A stretch of DNA of 64,000 nucleotides from Gordonia sp. X0973 (lineage in GTDB: Bacteria; Actinomycetota; Actinomycetes; Mycobacteriales; Mycobacteriaceae): positions 1,922,001 to 1,986,000 of the forward strand of contig NZ_CP054691.1 of assembly GCF_013348785.1 (NCBI RefSeq). The letters run 5' to 3'. Below the pieces are notes generated by a model, which was not told the DNA's origin, did no database searches, and saw only the letters and a program-made list of their open reading frames with translations. This document shows, piece after piece, positions 19,814 through 29,288 of this stretch (positions are counted from its first letter, which is position 1; each line of letters begins with the position of its first letter). The position numbers and the translations under genes are program-made.

Positions 19814-21001
19814 TCAGGCGCCGCCGACCGCCAATTCGGCCTCGACGGCCTCGGTCAGGCGTTCGCGCAGGGCGGGCACCGGGATCTTCGCGATGACCTC
19901 GCCGAAGAAACCGCGGACCACCAGGCGCCGGGCGGCGTCCTCGGGGATACCGCGCGCCATCAGGTAGAAGAGCTGCTCGTCGTCGAAGCGGCCCGTCGCA
20001 CTCGCGTGGCCCGCCCCGACGATCTCGCCGGTCTCGATCTCCAGGTTCGGCACCGAGTCGGCGCGCGCGCCGTCGGTGAGCACCAGGTTGCGGTTGAGCT
20101 CGTAGGTGTCGGTGCCCTCGGCCTCCGGGCGGATCAGCACGTCGCCGATCCACACCGTGTGCGCCTCGTGGCCGTGGCCCAGCGCCGGATCGCCCTGCAG
20201 GGCGCCCTTGTAGGTCACGTGGGAGCGGCAGTGCGGCTGCGAGTGGTCGACGAGCAGCCGCTGCTCGAGATGCTGTCCGGCGTCGGCGAAGTACAGTCCC
20301 CACATCTCGGCGTCGCCGCCCGGGCCGCTGTAGCGCACGCGCGGCGAGAGCCGCACCAGGTTGCCGCCGAGCGACACCGCGAAGTGCCGGAGCACCGCGT
20401 CCCGTCCCACCAATGCGTGGTGCGCCGCGACGTGGACCGCGTCGTCGGCCCATTCGTGCAGGTTGACGACGGTCAGATTCGCACCGTCGCCGAGGACGAA
20501 TTCGACGTTCTCCGCGTAGGTGCCGCTGCCGCGCTGGTCGATGACGACCGTCGCCTTGGCGAACCGCTCCACCCGGATCTGGATGTGGCCGTAGGCGGTT
20601 TCGTCGACGCCGGGCCCGGTGACGGTCACGGCGATCGGATCGTCCACGACGGTCTCCGGGGCGACGGTCACGATGGTGGCCTGCGGGAACGACGAGAACG
20701 CCTGTGCCGCAACCCGGTCGAACGGTGCGCCGCCCTCACCGAGGCGCTCGTCGCCGCGGGTCACCGTGTCGACGGTGACTCCCGCGGGCAGGGTCGAGCC
20801 GGTACCGGCGACCTCCACGGCGGCGACCCCGGTCGCCGGCGCCGATCCGTTGTGCAGACCGCGCAGACGGCGGAACGGGGTGAACCGCCACGCCTCCTCG
20901 CGCTGGCTCGGCACCTCGAAGGCGTCCACGTCGAAGGAGGTGAACAGCTCGCCCTTGTTGTCGACGACCGCGGTCGCGACGGGCAACGTCGGGTCCGCCA
21001 T
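19814..21001 (-). CDS. sufD: SufD scaffold subunit
   Basis: 395 residues from the ATG at 21001, which overlaps the sufB stop as ATGA. The beta-helix core of SufB/SufD proteins is visible, ending with VSKs equivalent ASATGRFDDEQLFYLMARGI (about 329-348) and the C-terminal ARRLVVRGFFGEVI. This C-terminal block closely parallels that of SufB, as expected for paralogous partners. It forms the cluster-building scaffold with SufB and SufC. Confidence 0.96.
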   Translation of the reverse strand: MADPTLPVATAVVDNKGELFTSFDVDAFEVPSQREEAWRFTPFRRLRGLHNGSAPATGVAAVEVAGTGSTLPAGVTVDTVTRGDERLGEGGAPFDRVAAQAFSSFPQATIVTVAPETVVDDPIAVTVTGPGVDETAYGHIQIRVERFAKATVVIDQRGSGTYAENVEFVLGDGANLTVVNLHEWADDAVHVAAHHALVGRDAVLRHFAVSLGGNLVRLSPRVRYSGPGGDAEMWGLYFADAGQHLEQRLLVDHSQPHCRSHVTYKGALQGDPALGHGHEAHTVWIGDVLIRPEAEGTDTYELNRNLVLTDGARADSVPNLEIETGEIVGAGHASATGRFDDEQLFYLMARGIPEDAARRLVVRGFFGEVIAKIPVPALRERLTEAVEAELAVGGA

Positions 21002-22443
21002 CAGCCGACCGATCCTTCCATCTGCAGCTCGATGAGCCGGTTCAGTTCCAGTGCGTACTCCATGGGCAGTTCCTTGGCGATCGGCTCGACGAAGCCGCGC
21101 ACGACCATGGCCATCGCCTCGTCCTCGGTCAGACCGCGGCTCATCAGGTAGAACAGCTGGTCGTCGGAGACCTTGGAGACCGTCGCCTCGTGACCCATCG
21201 TCACGTCGTCCTCGCGGATGTCGACGTACGGGTAGGTGTCGCTGCGGCTGATCTGGTCGACGAGCAGCGCGTCGCACTTCACCGTCGACCGGCTGCCGTG
21301 AGCGCCCGGGTTGATCTTGATCAGACCGCGGTAGGACGACCGGCCGCCGCCGCGCGCCACCGACTTGGAGACGATGTTGCTCGACGTGTTGGGCGCGAGG
21401 TGCACCATCTTGGAACCCGTGTCCTGGTGCTGTCCGGCACCGGCGAAGGCGACGGAGAGGACCTCGCCCTTCGCGTGCTCACCGGTCAGCCAGACGGCCG
21501 GGTATTTCATGGTCACCTTGGAGCCGATGTTGCCGTCGATCCACTCCATCGTCGCCCCCGCCTCGGCCTTGGCCCGCTTGGTGACGAGGTTGTAGACGTT
21601 GTTCGACCAGTTCTGGATGGTCGTGTAGCGGCAGCGGCCGCCCTTCTTGACGATGATCTCGACGACCGCGGAGTGCAGCGAGTCGGACTTGTAGATCGGC
21701 GCCGTGCAGCCCTCGACGTAGTGGACGTAGGCGTCCTCGTCGACGATGATCAGCGTCCGCTCGAACTGACCCATGTTCTCGGTGTTGATCCGGAAGTAGG
21801 CCTGCAGCGGGATGTCGACGCGGACGCCGGGCGGGACGTAGATGAAGGATCCGCCGGACCAGACCGCGGTGTTGAGCGCGGAGAACTTGTTGTCGCCGGC
21901 CGGGATCACCGAGCCGAAGTATTCGCGGAACAGCTCCGGGTGCTCCTTCAGCCCGCTGTCGGTGTCGAGGAAGATGACACCCTTCTCCTCCAGGTCCTCG
22001 CGGATCTGGTGGTAGACGACCTCCGACTCGTACTGCGCCGCGACACCGGCGACGAGGCGCTGCTTCTCCGCCTCCGGGATGCCGAGCTTGTCGTAGGTGT
22101 TGCGGATGTCCTCGGGGAGGTCCTCCCAGGACTCGGCCTGCTTCTCGGTGGACCGGACGAAGTACTTGATGTTGTCGAAGTCGATCTCGTCGAGATCGGC
22201 GCCCCAGTGCGGCATCGGCTTGCGGTCGAAGATGCGCAGCGCCTTGAGACGGGCCTCGAGCATCCACTCCGGCTCGTTCTTCTTCGACGAGATGTCCTCG
22301 ACGACCGCCTCGGAGAGGCCGCGGCGGGCCGCGGCGCCGGCCTCGTCGGAATCCGCCCAGCCGTATCCGTACTGGCCCAGCGAGGCGATCGTCTCCTCCT
22401 GGGTCAGCGGCGCGGCTTGTGGTGTCGGCTCGGTGAGCGTCAT
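21001..22443 (-). CDS. sufB: SufB scaffold subunit
   Basis: 480 residues from the ATG at 22443. I prefer this start because it overlaps the sufR stop as ATGA and opens like other SufB proteins; the frame extends upstream only through sufR. Conserved stretches include [10 protein letters not shown] near residue 25, [20 protein letters not shown] (about 242-261) and [20 protein letters not shown] (about 424-443). Together with SufD it hosts the nascent cluster. No intein is present, unlike the sufB of M. tuberculosis, which carries one. Confidence 0.97.
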   Translation of the reverse strand: MTLTEPTPQAAPLTQEETIASLGQYGYGWADSDEAGAAARRGLSEAVVEDISSKKNEPEWMLEARLKALRIFDRKPMPHWGADLDEIDFDNIKYFVRSTEKQAESWEDLPEDIRNTYDKLGIPEAEKQRLVAGVAAQYESEVVYHQIREDLEEKGVIFLDTDSGLKEHPELFREYFGSVIPAGDNKFSALNTAVWSGGSFIYVPPGVRVDIPLQAYFRINTENMGQFERTLIIVDEDAYVHYVEGCTAPIYKSDSLHSAVVEIIVKKGGRCRYTTIQNWSNNVYNLVTKRAKAEAGATMEWIDGNIGSKVTMKYPAVWLTGEHAKGEVLSVAFAGAGQHQDTGSKMVHLAPNTSSNIVSKSVARGGGRSSYRGLIKINPGAHGSRSTVKCDALLVDQISRSDTYPYVDIREDDVTMGHEATVSKVSDDQLFYLMSRGLTEDEAMAMVVRGFVEPIAKELPMEYALELNRLIELQMEGSVG

Positions 22444-23186
22444 CGGTGGCCTTCCTTCTTCCTCGGCGCGGGCTGTGCGCCGATCACTGTGGCTGTCGGT
22501 GTGGTCGGGTTCGGGAGCGGGATGTGCGTCGTACACACGCAGTCGCCGTTGGCGATCGTCGCGAGGCGCTGCACATGGGTGCCAAGGAGCTCGGTGAAAC
22601 GTTGGGTCTCGGCCTCGCAGAGTTCGGGGAACTCCGCGGCGACGTGCGCCACCGGGCAGTGGTGCTGGCAGATCTGGATACCGCTGCCCACCTCCCGCGT
22701 GTTGGCGGCGTAGCCGGCGCCGGTCAGCGCGGCGGCGATCTGTTCGACGGTGGCGGGCACCTCGGCCGGTCCGCTCGCCGCGCCGACGTTCTCGGTCACG
22801 CGCGCGATCCGATCGTGGGCGAATGCGGTCACCGCTTCTTCGCCCGCGGCATCCCGCAGGGCGCGCAGCGCCGCGCTGGCGAGGTCGTCATAGGCGTGCG
22901 ACAGCTTGCCCCGGCCGGCGGCGGTCAACTGGAACCACTTGGCCGGTCGTCCCCGGCCGCGGACCCCGCCGCCGAAACCCTGATCGGTCTGCGCGGTCTC
23001 GACCTCGGCCGTTGCCAACAGCGCGTCCAGGTGCCGACGGATACCCGCCGGACTGATCCCCAGGCGTTGCGCGATGTCACCGGCGGTGAGGGGACCGTCC
23101 GCGCCGAGCAATTCCACCACCGCGTGACGCGTGTGACCGTCGGCGCTGCCGCCGTCGGCGCGCCCGTTTCGACGGGGGGTGGTCAT
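22440..23186 (-). CDS. sufR: SufR, iron-sulfur repressor of the suf operon
   Basis: 248 residues from the ATG at 23186. An N-terminal winged helix (about 20-85) contains [20 protein letters not shown]. The C-terminal part holds the cluster ligands [20 protein letters not shown] and the CVC near the end. In cyanobacteria and mycobacteria SufR represses suf when it carries its cluster, so the operon rises under iron or oxidative stress. The upstream region has a matching operator (23192-23208). An in-frame start 15 codons upstream would run through the operator and is unlikely. Confidence 0.95.
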   Translation of the reverse strand: MTTPRRNGRADGGSADGHTRHAVVELLGADGPLTAGDIAQRLGISPAGIRRHLDALLATAEVETAQTDQGFGGGVRGRGRPAKWFQLTAAGRGKLSHAYDDLASAALRALRDAAGEEAVTAFAHDRIARVTENVGAASGPAEVPATVEQIAAALTGAGYAANTREVGSGIQICQHHCPVAHVAAEFPELCEAETQRFTELLGTHVQRLATIANGDCVCTTHIPLPNPTTPTATVIGAQPAPRKKEGHR

Positions 23187-23191
23187 GCTTT

Positions 23192-23208
23192 TCACAACAC
23201 AAGTGTGA
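23192..23208. promoter_or_regulatory. SufR operator
   Basis: TCACA-N7-TGTGA, a perfect 5-bp inverted repeat. On the minus strand it includes ACACT-N5-TGTGA, the form I recall for the mycobacterial SufR box. It overlaps the last base of the -10 and lies directly before the sufR start codon, in a position to block transcription. Confidence 0.8.
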
Positions 23209-23235
23209 CGTAATTTCTTCCGCCCCCACAAGCAA
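23208..23235 (-). promoter_or_regulatory. suf operon promoter
   Basis: -35 TTGCTT (23230-23235), 16-base spacer, -10 TTACGT (23208-23213), reading toward sufR. The SufR operator abuts the -10. Confidence 0.6.
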
Positions 23236-23251
23236 GGGTCGCCTTACCCTT
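23234..23251. promoter_or_regulatory. Second palindrome at the suf promoter
   Basis: AAGGGT-N6-ACCCTT, a perfect 6-bp inverted repeat just upstream of the -35. Its centre AGGGTCGCCTTACC shares 11 of 14 bases with the DtxR/IdeR core AGGTTAGCCTAACC. Over 19 bases only about 11 match, so binding by an iron regulator is a guess. Confidence 0.35.
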
Positions 23252-23283
23252 CGCCGGTCGCCAATCCGGTCCACGGACGGGAC

Positions 23284-23289
23284 TAGAGT
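23284..23289 (+). promoter_or_regulatory. -10 box of mptB (leaderless)
   Basis: TAGAGT, then 8 bases, then the GTG start at 23298. Confidence 0.5.
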
Positions 23290-23297
23290 CATCTTCC

Positions 23298-25082
23298 GTG
23301 GTTTCCTCCGTGCTCGACTACCTCGGCCTCTCCCGGCGCCCCAAGCCGATCGCCGCACGGCGGCGCGACGGGGCCGGTCCCGAGCCCGACTTCGGCGCCA
23401 CCGTGGCCGTATTACACGCGGACGAACCCGAAGTCGGCCCGCTCAACGCCGAAGAAGACAGGCGTCTGCACCGCATCAAGATCTTCGGCGCCACCGGGTC
23501 GATCCTGCTCCTGATCGGATCGCTGGGCACGGGAGCCATCCCGGTCAGCCAGAACCCGGTCGCCGGCATGCGCCTGCTGTCGCTGCCCTCCCGGATGTTC
23601 GGCACCGCCCTGACCCTGTCCATCAGCGGCACCCTCATGCTTGTGGTGGCCTGGCTACTCATCGGACGATTCGCCGTCGGGCGGCTGTCGGTCGAGGTGT
23701 TCCACGGGAGCACCCCCGCGCGTCGGATGACCCGGCGCCAGGCCGACCACACCCTGCTGCTGTGGATCGCGCCCATCATCATCGCCCCGCCGCTGCTGTC
23801 CAAGGACGTCTACTCCTACCTCGCGCAGAGCGCCATCGCCTACATCGGCAAGGACCCGTACACGGTCAGCCCGCTCAACGGACTGCCCCCCGACCACCCG
23901 CTGTACGAACTGGCCGGATCGGTGCCCAACATCTGGAAGGACACCCCGGCCCCCTACGGCCCGCTGTTCTTGTGGCTCGGCGAGCACATCACCGCGATCG
24001 CCGGCGACAACATCACCCTCGGCATCTTCCTGCACCGGATGCTGGCACTGGTCGGCGTCGCGATGATCGTGTGGGCGCTGCCGCGCCTGGCGCACCGGTG
24101 CGGCGTCTCCCCGATCGCCGCGCTGTGGCTCGGCGCCATGAATCCGCTGGTCATCCTGCACCTGGTCGGCGGTATCCACAACGAGTCGCTGATGCTCGGC
24201 ATGATGCTCGTCGGCCTCGAATTGGGCTTGGCCGCGGTCGACTCGGCGAGATCGTTGCACCTGCCGGGTCGCCCCTGGCTGCCGTCGGGCACCGGATGGC
24301 TGTTGATCGCGGGTGCCGGGGTCATCGCGATGTCGTCGATGATCAAGGCGACCTCGATCATCGCCCTCGGTTTCCTCGGTATCGCGTTGGCCCGACGGTG
24401 GGGCGCCACCCTGCCGTCGTTGCGACACACCTCGTGGCGCCACTGGTGGGCCAGGTCCAGGGACAGCGTGGTCGCGCTGGCGAAGGCCGCGGGCGTCATG
24501 GGAGTCGTCGCCGCCGTCGTCATCGTGGGCATCTGCACCGGCACCGGGCTGGGCTTCGGCTGGACCGGGACGCTCTCGACCGGCGACATCGTCCGGTCGT
24601 GGATGTCGATGCCGACGGCGCTCTCGGTCGGCGCCGGCCGCGGCGGCCTCTGGCTCGGGCTCGGCGACCACACGCAGGCGATCCTGGAGATCGTGCGCCC
24701 GCTGGCTCAACTGATCGCCGCCGCCTTCATCGTCCGCTGGCTGCTCGCCGCCCTCGGCGGCCGCATCCACCCGATCGGCGCCCTGGGCATCTCGATGGCG
24801 ACGATCGTCGTGTTCTCCCCCTTCACCCAGGCCTGGTACCTGCTGTGGGCCGTCATCCCGCTGGCCGCCTGGGCGTCGGACCGATGGTTCCGCATCGGTG
24901 CCATCGCCTCGTCGGCGCTCATCGCCACCGTGGTGATGCCGACCAGCTCCAACACCACCGGCATCGTCGTCGCCCAGGGCCTGCTGGCGGCGATCATGAC
25001 CGCGGCCATCCTCACCGCACTCTTCTTCGAGGAACGGCCCAGGTGGCTGCCCTCCCTGGGTCGCTCCGGAACGGGCGAATAG
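23298..25082 (+). CDS. mptB: Alpha-1,6-mannopyranosyltransferase MptB-like, GT-C membrane enzyme
   Basis: 594 residues with roughly 12-13 hydrophobic segments from about residue 55 to 580, the layout of polyprenyl-phosphomannose-dependent GT-C enzymes. The first extracellular loop contains SKDVYSYLAQ with Asp170, at the expected place of the catalytic acid. Its position beside sufR is the same as Rv1459c, shown in corynebacteria and mycobacteria to start the mannan core of lipomannan. The N-terminal 55 residues are soluble. Transcription diverges from sufR. The following ABC ATPase begins one base after its stop. Confidence 0.88.
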   Translation: MVSSVLDYLGLSRRPKPIAARRRDGAGPEPDFGATVAVLHADEPEVGPLNAEEDRRLHRIKIFGATGSILLLIGSLGTGAIPVSQNPVAGMRLLSLPSRMFGTALTLSISGTLMLVVAWLLIGRFAVGRLSVEVFHGSTPARRMTRRQADHTLLLWIAPIIIAPPLLSKDVYSYLAQSAIAYIGKDPYTVSPLNGLPPDHPLYELAGSVPNIWKDTPAPYGPLFLWLGEHITAIAGDNITLGIFLHRMLALVGVAMIVWALPRLAHRCGVSPIAALWLGAMNPLVILHLVGGIHNESLMLGMMLVGLELGLAAVDSARSLHLPGRPWLPSGTGWLLIAGAGVIAMSSMIKATSIIALGFLGIALARRWGATLPSLRHTSWRHWWARSRDSVVALAKAAGVMGVVAAVVIVGICTGTGLGFGWTGTLSTGDIVRSWMSMPTALSVGAGRGGLWLGLGDHTQAILEIVRPLAQLIAAAFIVRWLLAALGGRIHPIGALGISMATIVVFSPFTQAWYLLWAVIPLAAWASDRWFRIGAIASSALIATVVMPTSSNTTGIVVAQGLLAAIMTAAILTALFFEERPRWLPSLGRSGTGE

Positions 25083-25083
25083 G

Positions 25084-26046
25084 GTGACAAGGGTGTCCGA
25101 CTCCCCCACCCCAGACGAAACCCATGCGGTATCGGTCACCGGACTGCACAAGGCATACGGCTCGCACGCGGCCGTCGACGGATTGGACCTGACGCTGCGG
25201 CGCGGCACCGTCCTCGCCCTCCTCGGCCCCAACGGGGCCGGCAAGACGACCACCGTCGAGATCTGCGAGGGATTCGCCGCGCCGGATGCGGGCACCGTCC
25301 GCGTACTGGGACTCGATCCGCACGCCGACAACGACGCGCTGCGCGCCAGAATCGGCGTGATGCTGCAGGGCGGCGGCGCCTATCCGGGCGCGCGGGCCGC
25401 GGAGATGCTGCGGTTGTGCGCCTCCTACAGCGCCAATCCTCTCGACACCGACTGGCTGCTCGACGTGCTGGGCCTGACCACCGTCGCCGACACGTCCTTC
25501 CGCCGGTTGTCCGGGGGCCAGCAGCAGCGCCTGTCGCTGGCCTGCGCCATCGTCGGGCGACCCGAACTCGTCTTCCTCGACGAGCCGACCGCCGGCCTCG
25601 ACGCCCACGCGCGGATCGTCGTGTGGGACCTCATCTCGGCACTGCGCGCCGACGGCGTGAGCGTGCTGCTGACCACCCACATGCTCGACGAGGCCGAGCG
25701 CCTCGCCGACGACATCGTCATCATCGACCGCGGCAAGGTGGTCGCCGCGGGCACACCGGCGGAACTGACGTCGCGCAATGCCGGCGGTATCCACTTCAGC
25801 GCGGCCGCCGACCTGCCGATCGCCGACATCGCGGCGGCCGTCTCCGCGGCGGCCGAGTCGGACCTCACCGGCAGCCAGACCGCGACCGGCGACTACGCGA
25901 TCAACGGACCGGTGTCCCCGGCCGCCATCGCCGCACTCGCACGGTGGTGCGAGCAGCACGACGTGCTGATCACGTCGCTGACCGTCGACAGCGTCAGCCT
26001 GCAAGACGTGTTCCTGAACCTGACCGGACGGGAGGTCCGAGCATGA
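25084..26046 (+). CDS. ABC exporter ATPase (Rv1458c-type)
   Basis: 320 residues. Walker A LLGPNGAGKTTTVEICEGF (about 48-66), signature RRLSGGQQQRLSLA (about 140-153), Walker B LVFLDEPTAGLD and switch LLTTHMLDEAE. The 80 residues after the ATPase core are a variable C-terminal domain common in drug- or lipid-type ABC-2 exporters. The permease gene starts at 26043, overlapping its stop as ATGA. Two GTG starts are possible (25084 or 25093). The setting after mptB and before ctaA suggests an envelope or heme-related substrate, but this is inference. Confidence 0.9.
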   Translation: MTRVSDSPTPDETHAVSVTGLHKAYGSHAAVDGLDLTLRRGTVLALLGPNGAGKTTTVEICEGFAAPDAGTVRVLGLDPHADNDALRARIGVMLQGGGAYPGARAAEMLRLCASYSANPLDTDWLLDVLGLTTVADTSFRRLSGGQQQRLSLACAIVGRPELVFLDEPTAGLDAHARIVVWDLISALRADGVSVLLTTHMLDEAERLADDIVIIDRGKVVAAGTPAELTSRNAGGIHFSAAADLPIADIAAAVSAAAESDLTGSQTATGDYAINGPVSPAAIAALARWCEQHDVLITSLTVDSVSLQDVFLNLTGREVRA

Positions 26047-26834
26047 CCTCGTCCACGCCCTTCCCGGCGGGTGCCTTCACCCCCGATCCGCGGCCCGCGT
26101 CGGTGCCGGCCATGCTGCTGGCGCAGGCCTCCCTCGAACTGCGGCTGCTCCTGCGCAACGGCGAGCAGCTGCTGCTCACCATGTTCATCCCCGTCACCCT
26201 CCTCGTCGGACTGTGCGCGGTTCCCCTCTCGGTGGACGCGGGCGACTCGGCGGCCGCACGCGCACACACCTTCCTGCCGGTGATCCTGGCCGTCGCGATC
26301 ATGTCGACCGCCTTCACCGGACAGGCCATTGCGGTGGGATTCGACCGCCGTTACGGCGCGCTGAAGCGCCTCGGGGCCACCGCCATCCCCCGCTGGGGCA
26401 TCATCGCCGGCAAGTCCCTGGCGGTTCTCGTCGTCGTCGTGATGCAGATGGTGCTGCTCAGCGCGATTGCCGCCGCATTCGGGTGGCGCCCCAACGCCTC
26501 CGGCATGGGTTACGCGGCGGCCGCCATCGTCCTCGGGACCGTCATGTTCGCCGCCCTGGGCCTGGCGCTGGGCGGGACCGGCAAGGCCGAGGTCGTGCTC
26601 GCCGTCGCCAACCTGGTGTGGTTCGTCCTCGCGGGGCTCGCCAGCCTCGTCGTCCTGGGGTCACGGGTGCCGGATGCGGCTCGCTCGGTCGCGAAGGGCA
26701 CGCCGGCCGGGGCACTCGCCGACGCACTGCGCTGCGCCGGCGACGGGCGGTTGGCGGTCGTCTCCTTCATCGTTCTCGCGGTCTGGGCGGCGGCCGGGGT
26801 CACGGCCGCGGTCAAGTGGTTCAAGTTCGACTAG
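26043..26834 (+). CDS. ABC-2 type permease (Rv1457c-type)
   Basis: 263 residues. A soluble N-terminus is followed by about six hydrophobic segments: TMFIPVTLLVGLCAVPLS (about 42-59), FLPVILAVAIMSTAF, AGKSLAVLVVVVMQMVLLSA, AAAAIVLGTVMFAALGLALG, VVLAVANLVWFVLAGLASLV and a last one at the C-terminus. FDRRYGALKRLGATAIPRW (about 100-118) between segments 2 and 3 is the typical cytoplasmic coupling loop of ABC-2 permeases. It overlaps the ATPase gene by 4 bases, so they form a transporter pair. It converges with ctaA. Confidence 0.9.
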   Translation: MTSSTPFPAGAFTPDPRPASVPAMLLAQASLELRLLLRNGEQLLLTMFIPVTLLVGLCAVPLSVDAGDSAAARAHTFLPVILAVAIMSTAFTGQAIAVGFDRRYGALKRLGATAIPRWGIIAGKSLAVLVVVVMQMVLLSAIAAAFGWRPNASGMGYAAAAIVLGTVMFAALGLALGGTGKAEVVLAVANLVWFVLAGLASLVVLGSRVPDAARSVAKGTPAGALADALRCAGDGRLAVVSFIVLAVWAAAGVTAAVKWFKFD

Positions 26835-26867
26835 CCGAATCCGCCCCTGCGCCGAGGTCTGCTGTCG

Positions 26868-27863
26868 CTATGCCGCAGTAGGGCTCGGCACAGCGGCCCG
26901 CTCGGCCTCGACGCGCGGACGCATCACCTGATACAGGATCGCCGTCTCGGCGACCACCGAGCAGGCCCCGGCGACGTGGAGGACCACGAGCAGCGCCGGG
27001 ACGTGGGTGAAGTACTGCACGACGCCGATCAGCGACTGCGCCGCCGCGACGAGGAACACGATGCGCAGGCGGCGGGCGACCACGGCGTCGTCGCTGCCCC
27101 GACGGATCAGCAGTGCGGCCGCGACGAGTAGCGCGACGAAGACGACGACCAGCAGCCCGTGGACGAGCGAGAGCACCGGAATGCTGACGTGGAGGCGGTC
27201 GATCGCCTCCTTCTTGGTGCGGTCACCCGCGTGGGGACCGGCACCGGTGACGGTGACGCCCGCGGCCAAGGCCAGGGACAGCGCGACGATCGCGGCAGCT
27301 ACCAGACGGCGCGCCGTCGGTGGCGCGGCGTCGACGCGCACACCGTCGTCGGGTTGGCCGACCTTGACGTAGAGGACGGCGGCCAGCCACACCATGGCGG
27401 CGGAGACGAGCAGGTGCGCGCCCACGACCCACCACCGCAGACCGGTCAGCACCGTGATGCCGCCCAGTACACCTTGGAACAGGGTCGACGCCGGGAGGAT
27501 CCAGGCGTAGACGAGGATCTCCCGACGGCGTCGCGCCCGGCTGACGGCCAGCACGATCGCCGCGGCGGTCGTGATCACGATCCACACCGCGATCTGGCGG
27601 TTGCCGAACTCGATCGCCTGGTGCCACCACGGCACCTCCGAGGACGGGACGGGCACCAGCGACTCGTCGGAGCACTTGGGCCACGTCGGGCAGCCCAGCC
27701 CGGAGCCGGTCACGCGGACCACCGAACCGGTCACCGCGATCAGGGCCTGCGCCAACAGCGCGGCCAGCGCGATGCGTCGCTGGGCGGTGATTCCGGGTAG
27801 GGGCAACAGGTCTACGACGCGGTACCACGCGCGGACGATCGGATTGGCGGCCACGGAGGTCAT
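26868..27863 (-). CDS. ctaA: Heme A synthase CtaA (COX15)
   Basis: Oxidises the C8 methyl of heme O to give heme A for cytochrome oxidase. 331 residues with eight membrane helices. Histidine and cysteine landmarks are present: GSGLGCPTWPKCSD with the cysteine pair on the outside (about 53-66), WWHQAIEFGNR (about 78-88), VGAHLLVSAAMVW, LVHGLLVV and VVLHVAGAC. The start lies after a CTACG-N6-CGTAG palindrome. CtaB, which makes heme O, is encoded nearby at 29370-30338. Confidence 0.95.
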   Translation of the reverse strand: MTSVAANPIVRAWYRVVDLLPLPGITAQRRIALAALLAQALIAVTGSVVRVTGSGLGCPTWPKCSDESLVPVPSSEVPWWHQAIEFGNRQIAVWIVITTAAAIVLAVSRARRRREILVYAWILPASTLFQGVLGGITVLTGLRWWVVGAHLLVSAAMVWLAAVLYVKVGQPDDGVRVDAAPPTARRLVAAAIVALSLALAAGVTVTGAGPHAGDRTKKEAIDRLHVSIPVLSLVHGLLVVVFVALLVAAALLIRRGSDDAVVARRLRIVFLVAAAQSLIGVVQYFTHVPALLVVLHVAGACSVVAETAILYQVMRPRVEAERAAVPSPTAA

Positions 27864-27864
27864 A

Positions 27865-27880
27865 CTACGCAGCGTCGTAG
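27865..27880. promoter_or_regulatory. Palindrome at the ctaA start
   Basis: CTACG-N6-CGTAG, perfect 5-bp arms, 2 bases before the ctaA ATG. It could be an operator or a hairpin covering the start. The minus strand reads TACGAC within it, a weak -10. Confidence 0.3.
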
Positions 27881-27902
27881 CACGGCTGGTCGGCGGTGGC
27901 GA

Positions 27903-28277
27903 TCAGTCGAGGATCGCGGAGTTGCGCGCCTTCGGGAACCGGTGCTGGTGTGCCACCCAGCCGGCCATCTTCCGCCAATGCGACGGCTTCACCGTCGCAC
28001 TCGACACCAGCTCGCGGTTCCACTCGTCGGCCAACGTCAGCCCGTCGACGGCTTCCACCACCGCTTTGGCCGTCGCCTCGTCGGCGACCACGCGATCTCC
28101 GAGGATGCCGCTGTCACCGCCGACGAGGGTGATGCGCACCCCGGCGTCGCCGACCGGCTGCAGCACCGCGGTGGCCGATCCGCCCTGTTTGGCCACATAT
28201 CGACGGATGGAGCCCACGACCTCGCCGGGGGTTCGCACGGTCGCGTCAGCGGCTTTTTCGACGGTGTCCTCGCTCAT
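27903..28277 (-). CDS. Conserved actinobacterial protein of unknown function
   Basis: 124 residues, soluble, no signal peptide. Predicted alpha/beta with a conserved-looking end, DEWNRELVSSATVKPSHWRK then MAGWVAHQHRF. The first 70 residues include RTPGEVVGSIRRYVAKQGGS. I recall similar small proteins in Gordonia and Rhodococcus but no function. It is transcribed away from qor, and a TACTAT box 8 bases before the ATG suggests a leaderless transcript. Confidence 0.65.
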   Translation of the reverse strand: MSEDTVEKAADATVRTPGEVVGSIRRYVAKQGGSATAVLQPVGDAGVRITLVGGDSGILGDRVVADEATAKAVVEAVDGLTLADEWNRELVSSATVKPSHWRKMAGWVAHQHRFPKARNSAILD

Positions 28278-28285
28278 GGGTCTAG

Positions 28286-28291
28286 ATAGTA
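28286..28291 (-). promoter_or_regulatory. -10 box of the 27903-28277 gene (leaderless)
   Basis: TACTAT on the minus strand, 8 bases before the ATG at 28277. Confidence 0.5.
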
Positions 28292-28308
28292 CTGGCTGCG
28301 CCCCGGTG

Positions 28309-28314
28309 TAGAAC
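28309..28314 (+). promoter_or_regulatory. -10 box of qor (leaderless)
   Basis: TAGAAC, 7 bases before the ATG at 28322. Confidence 0.5.
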
Positions 28315-28321
28315 TGGGGAC

Positions 28322-29287
28322 ATGCATGCGATTGTCGTCACCGAGCACGGCGGACCCGACGTCCTGGAGTGGCGCGAGCAACCCGATCCGCGACCCGGCC
28401 CAGGCCAGGTCCTCGTCGACCTCCGCGCGGCGGGGGTGAACTTCATCGACACCTATTTGCGCCGTGGCCTGTATCCGAGCAACCCGCCCTACATCCCCGG
28501 CTCTGAGGGTGCCGGGACCGTGGCCGCGCTCGGGGACGGGGTCACCGAACTCGCCGTCGGCGACCGGGTCGCCTGGTGCGACTCCCCGGCCTCCTACGCC
28601 GAGCTGGTCGTCGTCGACGCGGCTCGCGCGGTGCGGATACCGGACTCGATTTCCGACGACGTGGCCGCGACGATGCTGGTCCAGGGCCTGACGGCCGACT
28701 ACCTGCTCGACGGTGCCGCGCACCCACGCCGCGGCGACACGGTGCTCGTGCATGCCGGTGCCGGCGGCGTCGGCTTGATCCTGACCCAGCTCGCCGTCGC
28801 CGCCGGCCTCACGGTCATCACCACCGTGTCCTCGGACGAGAAGGCGGCGCTCTCGCGCGAGGCGGGCGCCGCGCACGTGCTGCGCTACGGTCCCGACCTC
28901 GCCGCGCGCGTGCGCGACCTGACCGACGGCCGCGGTGTCGACGTCGCCTACGACGGGGTCGGTGCCGACACCTTCGAGGCGAGCCTTGCGGCCACCGCGA
29001 TCCGCGGCACAGTCGTGCTGTTCGGCGCGGCCAGCGGACCGGTGCCGCCCTTCGACCTGCAGCGCCTCAACGCCGCCGGATCGCTCTCGGTGACGCGCCC
29101 GACGTTGGCGCACTTCATCGCCGACCAGGCCGAGTTCGACGAGCGCGCCAAAAGGTTCGTCGCGGCCGTTGCCGACGGGACCGTGACCATCCGCGTCGGG
29201 GCGCGCTTACCCCTCCGCGACGCCGCAGACGCGCATCGGGCGCTGGAATCACGGGGAACGACGGGGTCGATCGCGCTGATCGCCTAG
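28322..29287 (+). CDS. qor: NADPH:quinone oxidoreductase, zinc-independent MDR family
   Basis: 321 residues. GroES-like domain (about 1-120) opening MHAIVVTEHGGPDVLEW, with RAAGVNFIDTYLRRGLYP (about 40-57) and PGSEGAGTV. Rossmann domain with VLVHAGAGGVGLILTQLA (about 142-159), the GxGxxG NADPH site. The catalytic zinc cysteines of alcohol dehydrogenases are absent, as expected for quinone reductases. Rv1454c has the same place near ctaB. The gene converges with ctaB across a long palindrome. Confidence 0.92.
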   Translation: MHAIVVTEHGGPDVLEWREQPDPRPGPGQVLVDLRAAGVNFIDTYLRRGLYPSNPPYIPGSEGAGTVAALGDGVTELAVGDRVAWCDSPASYAELVVVDAARAVRIPDSISDDVAATMLVQGLTADYLLDGAAHPRRGDTVLVHAGAGGVGLILTQLAVAAGLTVITTVSSDEKAALSREAGAAHVLRYGPDLAARVRDLTDGRGVDVAYDGVGADTFEASLAATAIRGTVVLFGAASGPVPPFDLQRLNAAGSLSVTRPTLAHFIADQAEFDERAKRFVAAVADGTVTIRVGARLPLRDAADAHRALESRGTTGSIALIA

Positions 29288-29288
29288 T

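Noticed and set aside
21001..22443. Possible intein in sufB, as in M. tuberculosis
   Set aside because: The reading frame is of normal length (480 residues) with all core stretches continuous and no intein motifs.
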